Of a stretch of 64,000 nt of DNA, positions 1 through 9,688 are shown piece after piece. Below the pieces are notes generated by a model that had not been told where the DNA came from, searched no databases, and saw only the letters and a program-made list of their open reading frames with translations. Every line of letters starts with the position of its first letter. The first letter of the stretch is position 1. Source of the stretch: Fagopyrum homotropicum (taxonomy: Eukaryota; Streptophyta; Magnoliopsida; Caryophyllales; Polygonaceae); assembly GCA_033239125.1 (NCBI GenBank), contig BSWB01000004.1, positions 140,070,426-140,134,425 on the forward strand, in the 5' to 3' direction. The position numbers were made by a program, and so were the translations under genes.

Positions 1-621
1 GCAGCTCCGAAGCCGCTTGGATTACAAGAGATGATCACACGGAGGATTTTGGTTCCCCGTGGTTTGACCACTCCATTTGTTGCTATGCCTTGGGAGCGGA
101 CTGCGCCACAGGGGATCCGCTGGTCTGCACAGTTCACAGTCTTCGATCCGCATTACTAGCAGACAGCTTGGGCTCCACTGATGGAGGATCATAGAGAGGC
201 AGCAGCTGCCCCGGCTGAGGAGGAGGAGGATGACGACAACGAGGAGACAGTGGACGAGAGAGATGGTGGAGTCCCGATGGATACAGGGACGGATACTGCA
301 TGTACGAGTGCGCCACCGATCATCGACTTGGATGATGAGGAGGAGACAGAGCCTGCACCAGCTGAGACTTCTCCAGTCAGACCTGCTAGACGCAGGAGGC
401 ACGGAGTGAGAGATCGAGCTGCTCACAGACGGATCGATGACCTGACGGATCAGGTTATTGACACGTATGCTGCATTATCGTTGGATATCCGCGAGATGCA
501 GGAGCGACAGCACCATCAGCACATCATGGCCCAGCTTCAGTTCGAGCATGTCATGGGCTATCCGTACGATCCGACTCAGTATCCGTACGTACCACCACCA
601 CCGCCGGATCAGGATTACTGA
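1..621 (+). pseudogene. Athila element A, C-terminal part of env-position ORF
   Basis: Frame 1 is open from the window edge except for a TAG at 157-159, and ends with TGA at 619-621. The first 50 codons align by eye with the middle of the 494-aa protein at 9689-11173 (shared pattern ILVPRG...PMPW). An acidic Glu/Asp-rich stretch, a helical segment (RIDDLTDQVIDTYAALSLD) and a Tyr/Pro-rich tail follow. This is the ORF that Athila-type Ty3/gypsy elements carry between pol and the 3' LTR (ATHILA ORF-1-like, from family knowledge). No signal peptide or membrane segment is visible in this part. An ATG at 181 could start a shorter product, but homology upstream of it shows the true gene begins outside the window. 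Confidence 0.85.
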
Positions 622-2079
622 GGAGCTGCAGGATTTTCTTATTATATTTTTTATGCAGTTCAGCTATTTATCCGGTGAGTACTCTCATTTTCAGACTTTT
701 ATTTGACCCACTGGGACAGTGTGTCCCAAGTATGGGGTGTTTGTATTATTTGACTACCTTTTGATGTATGGCATTATCTTTTATCGGATATTTTATTTAT
801 GCTTCACTTCTGCATTTATATGATTATCTGATACTACATGCATATCTACAGGTTATTTGATTGAGAAAAACGTCGAAACTGAAATAAAAAAATGGTTTAA
901 AAAAAAAAAAATTTCGACCTCGACCGAGTCAGTTCTGGCCAAACGAGGCGTTTCACCTCGGTTGAACCAAGAACACCTCGACCGAGGTGTGTTAACTGAG
1001 AGTTTTCGAAAACGATTTTTTGTTACTTATCTGGATATGATCTCAGTGAAGATCCTGTTTACTGACTGGTTTTAAATTCTTTATGTGTTTGAAAGGTTTT
1101 ATAATATGTTTAAGTTGCTAAATGCTTTGTTGAAATTATTAGCATGTTTAATACTTTGTTTTTATCCAAATTATGTTGAATTTGAAGGTTGACACCGCAG
1201 GTTAAGTTCTCTCACTTTCTTCTTGGAAAGACCAAGGCAATTCATTCTCTTCTTCTTCTTCTTCTTGATCATGCTTAGCCCCTCATATACATTTTGCCTC
1301 CTTTACCTATCCGGGAATTTGGAAGCAAGTGAAGTGGTGAAAGCAAGTGGAGCTAAAGTTGAGAAATGGCTGGAAGTGAAAGTGTTAGAAAGCAACTTTA
1401 GGTTTGGGGAAGTCAATCATGAAGATGAGTAACTCGGCACCATTCACATAGCCGGGTGTTTGTGTCTTGCCAAAGTCGGAGTGAGCGATATTCCTAGCGG
1501 GTCATGGTATGTGCATCAAGGGTTTGATGCATCTCGAGAAATTGATGATTGCGGATTTCCTAGGCTTCGGTTATTGTGCACCTCTGTCCATGCATCCCAA
1601 AAAGTAAAGAAGAAAAAGTGTGAAATAAGCAAAGCTTATTGGTGGAAGATGTTGCAAGTCAAAGTGAAAGTGAAGTTCATCCTTTTCCCGGATTCTAGCA
1701 CCACATTACCTTACTTACATCCCTACCCTACACGTTTCTTGACCTTTCTTTTGGGAAGCCCTTGAGACCTTGAGCTTGTTGATTGACTTAGCGGTTTAAA
1801 CTGGATTATACATGATTAATTTTGATAATTATGATTTATTATGCATTCTATGATTTTATGCAAAGATGAACGACTTTCCTATATTTATAAAAGGTTTTGA
1901 GCATATTGAGTTTTTAAATTCCATGAAGTATTCTCTTAGAGTGATCTATGATAGTTGCACACCATAAAAATATTTTTGAAGGATTTTTCATTGATTTTCA
2001 TGACTTATAATCCATTCTATCTTGACTTCTATATGCGGAACTTGCTTGGGGACAAGCAAGGGCTAAGTATGGGGTATTT
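622..2079 (+). other. Element A 3' noncoding region
   Basis: No gene is seen. The region lies between the env-position ORF and the 3' LTR. It has a polypurine-like AAGTATGGGGT at 728-738, a hyphenated palindrome CACCTCG-AC-CGAGGTG at 974-989, a 54-nt block (1424-1477) shared with elements B, D, E, F and G, and the probable polypurine tract at 2065-2076 just before the LTR. The small ORFs here are not conserved in the sister copies. Confidence 0.75.
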
Positions 2080-3779
2080 TGATAGCATGAATTATAGTCT
2101 ATATTTTGGGGTTTGTTTGGACATTTTATCTTTCATAATCTGCATGTTTGTATGTATATTATGTGATTTTACTACCATTTCATCTACCTTTGCAAGAATC
2201 GAGGTCTACACCTAGTTTTGTTGTAATTGCAGGTAAAATGGCACGTTTCGCATCAAAAAGGAGCAAAAGGAGTCATGAGTCATTTGGAGCTACATCCAGG
2301 GAGCATAGCCATGAATTAAAGATTTACTTTGGACCAGTTTTGAGAGATTTCACATTCAGTTGTGACTCACCTCGGTTGACCAGAGATTCATCTCGACCGA
2401 GGTGATCCAGAGACGCCGACTCGACCGAGGCGAACACCTAGGACGCGGCGAGAATATTTTATTCTTGGCTGAGATCTTTTTAAATTGGAAAGTGATCTTA
2501 TATTTTTGGGCTTGGCTTCTGGAAGGAAGGAGATATGCAGATATTTTATCTTTGGAGGGTTATTTTCCTATAAAAAGGGTTGGATTTCCACAAATCAGGA
2601 GGCCGCATACATCCGCTATCACCCCCGCTTATCACGCAGCAGCCGTAGCATACTCTCATTGGAGAGATTCGAAGAACCTTTTTGAAGGTTGAAGGAAGAT
2701 TGAAGTCTATAGCTTTTATAGCTTTTTGGAGGGTTTTTGTAAGATTGTCTTCAATTCCCTCGCTTATTGTCTTGTCTTGTTGGATTGCTATCCAAGGAAC
2801 ACTTTGTTGTGATATTTGATTCAGTTATTGAAGTCTTTTTCATTAAATTCTTCTTGTTCAAATATTCACCTTCTTCCCATATATTTAATACTTTCATAAT
2901 GATGATGAGTGGCTAATTTCCTTGTGTGATTCTAGGGTGATTGGCTGAAGGTTGTGGGAAAAACAATGATAGAATAATCTTAGATTCCAGTAGGATCCTG
3001 AAAGTTCGAGTCTTTAACCTTAACCCTAAGCATCTCGCTCAGTCGATGAACATCTCGGCCGGGGTGGAAACTGGCTGACCGAGGTGACTTATCTGATCCA
3101 TAACTGAGAGTTAAGTGTTAGAGTTTGCCAAATCCTATTCTTATTACACCTTTCCTGGTTCAAAGCAAGCTTAGGATGAGACTTACCCGGTAATTCCTTA
3201 GTTTGTGTACCAACGATCATAAGTGTAGGTAATAAAGGTTTATCCTTTATTGGGGTTTGAGTGTGCTTCCATCCCATCTTTGTGAGTTAGCGTGAGACTT
3301 ACCCGGTAAAGGTTGATTCTATTCCCTTAGATGGTGTGTTAGTTTGAGGTAATAGTTCTTTATCTTGATTCCTTGAGACTTACCCGGTAATAGGAGTTAA
3401 GGTTTAGGATTAGTGAGTAGTGAGACTTACCCGGTGATCTATTCCACTTTAGTAACACCTTCCCCACGCAAAAATCTCAGCTTTGTCCGCTTATCTATAG
3501 ATCTTGAGTTGGAACCACAACTAGATGCTTTAATCCCTAGAATTGCATGTTTGCTTTATTGACTTCTTATTCATCTTTGATTGTGTTAATTACTCTTGTG
3601 GTTAGTATTCACGAAGCTTACCGTTATTGACTCTGTTTCACCGAGTCCCTGTGATCGACCCCTGGAATTTTCTTGCTTTTTACTACGATTAACCCGTACA
3701 CTGCGGGTTCGCATCCTTGTTTTAAGCTTAAGTCTAGGGTTATAAATTTAAAGCTTGCACACACCGTTTGGAGCGAACA
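2080..3779 (+). mobile_element. 3' LTR of Athila element A
   Basis: The LTR begins TGATAGCATG after a purine-rich tract and ends GAGCGAACA, giving TG...CA ends over 1.7 kb. The same start and end occur in the minus-strand LTRs at 53230, 57940 and 62654. A TATA box (TATAAAAAGG) lies at 2569-2578. CG-NN-CG palindromes are at about 2389-2404, 2418-2432 and 3048-3063. Four copies of GAGACTTACCCGGT lie at 3178, 3294, 3375 and 3422. The sequence after 3779 is not a primer site but the middle of gag, so this is the 3' LTR of an element inserted into B. Confidence 0.88.
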
Positions 3780-5322
3780 GTATTCCCACCGGAAGGTGGA
3801 CTCAAATAGCCGGAATCAAAGCGATTCCGGAGCCAAGTTGAACCAAGCTGCTCAAACACAAATATTTTCCCTCAACAATGAGATCAAAGAGTTGAAGGAA
3901 GTGCTCAAAACAAGTCTTCAAAAGACTAAGGAGCATGAAGCCAACTACATGGGGAGGGACAATAATCAAAGGAATGATAACCGGAACTCCAATTGGAACA
4001 ACAACAACAACAACAACCGGAATTCCAATTGGAACAACAACAATAGGAACTCAAATAACAACAATTGGAGGTCAAATCAGCAAAGTCCAGGTAATCCTTA
4101 CTCTCATGCTGAAAAGGCTCTAACACCTCCATCTTCTTCTACTCCTTTAACAAGCCAGGGACAATCAAGCGGATCAAGCAAACCCGATCACATGCTAGAG
4201 ACGATCCTAGGCAAGCTACAAGGATTGGAGAGTTATATAACTTCGGTTGACAAAGCTCACAAAGCTTTACAAAACCAAGTATTTAACAAGGCCGGAGAAG
4301 TTCCAAGAGACCAAGGGAAACTTCCCGGGAAGACGGAAGATAACCCAAAGGGGAGGGTTATGGAAATAACTACTAGGAGGGGCAAGACAACTACCGACCC
4401 TCAACCTAAAGTAGTCGAGACCACCACTAATGAAGGAGAGGCAAAAGAGAAGGAAGAAGTTTATGTTCCTCCTCCCGCTTACAAACCACCTCTACCTTTC
4501 CCTCAATCTAGAGCGTGTGCACGCCTAGATAAACATTTTGGTAAGTTTGTTGAACTTATGAGTAAGCTGCATATTAATATACCTTTTATGGATGCGATTT
4601 TAGGTATGCCGGCTTACGGGAAATTCCTCAAGGAGATCCTCTCTAACAAGAGGAAATTGGAAGACATAGGAGAAGTCAAGATGAGTATGGAGTCATCCGA
4701 ACTCATCAAGACTATGACGGAGAATATGCCACCCAAGCTCCGTGATCCAGGATCCTTTTGCATACCCATCACTTTGGGAGAAGCTACCTATGATGCACTT
4801 TGTGACCTTGGAGCGAGTGTAAGTATCATACCTCTTGCTCTATGCAAAGCAGTTGGTCTAGGAGAGCCTAGACCAGTGAAGATCACACTCTACATGGCTG
4901 ATCGTTCCACCACTAAGCCGGTGGGGATATTAGAAGACATTCCGGTAAAGCTCGGTAAGTTTTACATCCCAATAGATTTTGTCGTTCTTGACATCCCTGT
5001 AGATTATCCGGTTCCCATCATCCTTGGGAGACCATTCCTTGCAACATCCGGATGCATGGTAGACTGCAAGAATGGCCAGCTGTCATTCCATATTGGTGAA
5101 GAAAAGATAGAATTCATACTCTCTTCCTTAATCAAGGAGCCAGCCTTGAAAGACGATGCTTTTGAAATTTTTGATGAAAAAGAGTCTAGAGAGGTGGTAA
5201 GTTCAATCTTGATGAAAGACCCTCTTCAAAAGGTTATTATTATGAGTATCATGGAGGAAGGAGTGGAACTTGATTGCAATGAGGATGTGAAAGCATTGAA
5301 TGATGTGGAGGAAGAACAATGA
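3780..5322 (+). pseudogene. Element B gag C-terminus and protease
   Basis: The reading frame actually opens at 3673 inside A's LTR, so the first 36 codons are LTR-derived and only sequence from 3780 is gag. An Asn-rich tract (repeated NNNN blocks, about 3960-4080) is typical of Athila gag C-termini. A PPPAYKPPLPFPQ-type linker leads to the retroviral-type aspartic protease with the DLGAS active-site motif near 4804 and the later GRPFL motif near 5025. The frame stops at TGA 5320-5322 but resumes in the same frame, so this is a single nonsense change inside a gag-pol polyprotein. The N-terminal gag is missing because of the insertion of A. Confidence 0.85.
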
Positions 5323-8300
5323 ACGAGCATTGAAGAACTAGAATTAAGTCCGGAAACTGTGAAGAAAATCGACCTGCAGGAAACAAATCGTCCGATTTGT
5401 GAAGAGGCAACCCGATTTTTTTCAACAGAAAGAAAAATCGACCCGACTAAACTAAATCGTCCGATTTGCGAAGAGGTAACCCGATTTTTTTCGACAGAAA
5501 GAAAAATCGTGCCTCAGATCGAACGATTTATTTCAAGGGAGGTCGATCCAGTGGGAAAATTTCTGGATTCTCCAAACATCTCCGCAGCTGCTCTCGAATC
5601 TAATGATGAAGTACCCCCACCTCTAGAGGCCTCTCCCACAATACTCGAAGGCCAAGATTCATCATCAATCAAGGTACCCCCATCATTAGAATTGAAGCCA
5701 CTCCCCACGCACTTAAGGTACGCATTCCTTGGCACTAATTCCACATATCCAGTCATAGTCAATGCGAATTTGAATGATGTTGAATTAGAGAGACTTATGC
5801 ATGTTTTGAAACAACATAGAAGGGCATTAGGCTATACTATTGATGATTTAGTAGGAATAAAGCCTTCTCTATGTATGCACAAAATTCTAATGGAAGAGGA
5901 TTACAAACCTTCACGCCAACCTCAAAGACGGTTAAACCCGGAAAAGAAAGAGGTCGTGAAGAAAGAAATCCTTAAGCTACTTGGTGCAGGTATCATCTTC
6001 CCTATTTCTGATAGCAAATGGGTGAGTCCAGTACAAGTAGTACCCAAGAAAGGAGGCATTACCGTTGTTGCCAACAAGAACAACGAACTTATCCCCACAC
6101 GGACAGTTACAGGGAGGCGAATGTGCATCGACTACCGCAAACTGAACGTGGCCACAAGGAAGGACCACTTCCCCCTTCCTTTTATCGATCAAATGTTGGA
6201 AAGGTTAGCCCAACATTCTTACTTTTGTTATCTAGATGGATATAGCGGTTTCTTTCAGATTCCAATTCATCCGGATGATCAAGAGAAGACGACTTTTACA
6301 TGCCCATGGGGTACGTTTGCTTATAGAAGGATGCCATTCGGCCTATGCAACGCTCCAGCCACCTTCCAAAGGTGTATGATGGCAATCTTCTCCGAGTACG
6401 TAGAGAATATCATGGAAGTCTTCATGGACGATTTTTCGGTATATGGTTCTTCCTTTGATAACTGTCTCTATAACCTTTCACTAGTTCTTAAGAGGTGTGA
6501 GGACACTAACTTAGTCTTAAACTGGGAAAAGTGTCATTTCATGGTCACCGAAGGGATTGTGTTAGGTCATCTAGTATCACAAAGGGGAATAGAAGTTGAT
6601 AGAGCAAAGATAGAAACCATTGATAAGTTATCTCCCCCTTCTTCGGTGAAAGGAATTAGAAGTTTCTTAGGGCATGCAGGCTTCTACAGGAGATTCATAA
6701 AGGATTTTTTTAAGATTTCAAAACCCTTGACTAATCTTTTGATGAAAGACGCAACTTTCGAATTTTCGAAAGATTGTTTAGATGCTTTTTGCAGGATCAA
6801 GGAAGCTTTGATTTCAGCACCAATCATTCAACCACCCGATTGGACTCTTCCTTTCGAGGTCATGTGCGACGCAAGCGACGTCGCTATAGGAGCCGTTCTC
6901 GGACAGAAGAAAGATGGTCGCACTCATGCCATCTACTATGCTAGCAAAACGCTAGACGAGGCTCAATATAATTATGCAACCACATAAAAGGAACTTTTAG
7001 CCGTAGTATACGCTTTTGAGAAATTCCGTTCCTATCTTGTAGGTGCGAAGGTGATAGTCTATACGGACCATTCCGCAATCCGATACATCTTCACGAAGAA
7101 GGATGCGAAGCCAAGGCTTCTAAGATGGATATTACTCTTACAAGAGTTCGATTTAGAGATTCGAGATAAGAAAGGATCGGAAAACTCCGTCGCCGATCAT
7201 CTTAGTCGTCTCCCACAACTCACCGGCGAGACGGATGAACTTCCCATAGACGACTCATTCCCTGACGAACAGCTACACGAGATTGAAGAGTGTCTTCAAC
7301 ACATCTCACAAGGTAATGATCCATGGTTTGCTGACATTGTGAATTACCTTGTTTGTCAGGAGATCCCACCCGGACTTTCATATGCTCAAAAGAAGAAATT
7401 CTTTAGTGACGTCCGGCAATTCTATTGGAACAAACCTCTTCTATTCAAAAGAGGTCCCGATGGCATTTACAGGAGATGTATCCCCGAAGATGAGGTGGAT
7501 AGCGTCATCCGCCATTGCCACTCTTTACCATGTGGCGGACATGCTAGTTCCCACAAGACTTGTGCTAAGGTACTTCGTTCCGGCTTCTATTGGCCTACAC
7601 TTTTCAAAGATGTGCAAAAGTTTGTTGTTGCTTGTGATGCTTGTCAAAGGACAGGTAATATATCAAGGAGGAATGAGATGCCTCTCAACAACATACAAGA
7701 AGTAGAGATCTTTGATGTATGGGCCATCGATTTTATGGGACCTTTCCCATCTTCATGCGGTAACCAATATATACTTCTTGCCGTAGACTATGTCTCAAGA
7801 TGGGTGAGGCAATCGCTTCTCCTACTAATGATGCAATGGTAGTGGTGAAGTTCTTCAATAGAACTATCTTCCCAAGGTTCGGAACTCCCCGAACCATCAT
7901 TAGTGACGGAGGAACGCATTTCACAGCCCGTCGATTTGAGACTCTATTGGCCAAGTATGGGGTGACCCATAAGATAGCTACACCTTACCATCTGCAAACC
8001 AGCAGACAAGTCGAAATATCCAATAGAGAGATCAAGGGAATTTTAGAGAAAACCGTCTCTAAAACAAGAAAAGATTGGTCAATGAAGCTTGACGATGCAC
8101 TATGGGCGTACAGGACGGCCTTCAAGACACCAATAGGTACGACTCCCTATAACTTGTCTATGGTAAATCCTGTCATCTTCCTGTAGAGCTAGAGCATAAA
8201 GCCTATTGGGCTATCAAGTGGCTCAATTTTGACATGAAAGAAGCCAGAGAGAAGCGGCTCTTAGACATCAATGAGCTAGATGAGATCCGGCTAAATGCGT

Positions 8301-8596
8301 ATGAGAACGCAAAGATCTATAAGGAACGGACAAAGCGTTGGCATGATAAGCACATCATTCCAAAAGAATTGAAGGAGGGAGACCAAGTCCTTCTATTCAA
8401 CTCAAGGCTTCGTCTATTTCCAGGTAAGCTTAAATCCCGTTGGACAGGACCTTATGTAATTAAACGAGTTTTCCCCCATTGTGCAGTTGAAGTATGGGGT
8501 GAACAAAGCGGAAGTTTCAAGGTTAATGGTCAACGGTTGAAGAAATACACACCGGAAGCTCCGGTCGAGGAGATAGCTCCTATCCTCCTCCATTGA
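5323..8596 (+). pseudogene. Element B pol: RT, RNase H and integrase, inactivated
   Basis: The frame continues from gag. A linker (about 5350-5560) contains two tandem copies of an NRPICEE-type repeat encoded over AAATCG palindromes. The RT follows with FMDD at 6421-6432, then RNase H with a TAA at 6985-6987 replacing a Glu codon. The integrase zinc finger (paired His and Cys, about 7510-7650), the core with DFMG near 7727, SDGG near 7900 and the Glu region near 8010, and a TGPY-type C-terminus near 8443 complete the set. One base is missing near 7805 and another near 8155 compared with element E, so the reading shifts frame twice. GQVE is also RQVE here. The product cannot be made as one protein. 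Confidence 0.9.
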
Positions 8597-9688
8597 ACAC
8601 AAACCATACACCGTCTAGCTAAAGACGATAAATTAAGCGCTTCTTGGGAGGCAACCCATGATAGTATAGTTTTTCATCCTTTCATCACTTAGTTAGAATA
8701 GATTAGTTGTTTTGCTTCTTTATTTTCGTTTTTATTTGTTCCTCGATGCACTCTTGGTTTGTCGTGTCATTAATCGCAGGAAATTAGGTTCAAACTGAGA
8801 GATCCATGGAGAAAGGGAGCACAAATCAGTTAAATCTTCACGATCCATGAAGAATAAGGAAGGAAATCGAGATACACCAAGTTAATCGTCCGATTCAGGA
8901 GCAGAGCAAGTCGATTTTTGACAACAGGAGTTAATCGTCCGATTCAGGAGCAGAGCAAGTCGATTTTTGACAACAGGAAGAAAAATCGACCTGGAGATCG
9001 ACCTGCCAAATTAAATCGTCCGATTTTCTTTGTATTTAGAGAAAAATCGAGTTACCCAAAGTAAATCGTCCGATTCAGAAGCAGAGTAAGGCGATTTTTG
9101 ACAATAGGAAGAAAAATCGACCTGGAGATCGACCTGCCAAATTAAATCGTCCGATTTTCTTTGAATCCAGAGGAAAATCGCCCCGACGATTAAATCGACC
9201 TTATAAATCGGCCGATTTTCTTCACAGTTTCTCGACCCTATATAAAGACTCAAACACTCGATCTTCCTCATTCCACAACCTACCACTCTCGATTTCCCCT
9301 TCTCAAGAACACCGAAAATCGCCCATACCCTACAATCCTCATTCCTTAATCATTTTGAGTGATTCTTGGCTCCAAACCGAAGCATTTTCAACAAGGAACA
9401 AGGATCTAGCAACAACAAGCACGGCAATCGACTCCTCCATAAGGAATTCAGGTTTTTCTTTCCAAAACCTAAGTTTCTAATTCGAAATTGAAGTTTGCTT
9501 AGGAAGTGTTTGTTTGTTGGAATTGATTGAGGAATCTGCTTAGGAATCATTATAGGAGACTGTATGTGGTGATTGCTTGAACAGAACTTTACAGAATTGT
9601 GAGAATCACTGAAATCGACAGAAAAATCGACCTAGCCCAGAAAAATCGGACGATTTTTGTGAAGAACAGGCCGATTTTTTGACTTAGA
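8597..9688 (+). other. Element B spacer between pol and env-position ORF
   Basis: There is no gene in this spacer. A block at 8635-8658 with the inverted repeat TGGG-AGGCAA-CCCA is shared with D, E, F and G just after pol. From 8890 to 9220 there are repeated AAATCG-NN-CGATTT palindromes (9013-9026, 9143-9156, 9205-9218) and near copies, partly within a tandem repeat of a GTCCGATTCAGGAGCAGAGC unit. A TATA box follows at 9239. The rest, up to 9688, reads as a leader sequence ending in another palindrome (9641-9658) about 30 bases before the ATG. Confidence 0.75.
9239..9246 (+). promoter_or_regulatory. Putative internal promoter TATA box for env-position ORF of B
   Basis: TATATAAA lies 450 bases before the ATG at 9689 and about 20 bases after the palindrome AAATCGGCCGATTT (9205-9218). 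Element D has TATAAAAG at 442 bases before its own env-position ATG, again about 20 bases after a palindrome. The shared position in two diverged families supports a promoter; activity itself is inferred. Confidence 0.55.

Noticed and set aside
3178..3436. CRISPR-like array of GAGACTTACCCGGT repeats
   Set aside because: Repeats are short, spacing is irregular, and they lie inside plant LTRs.
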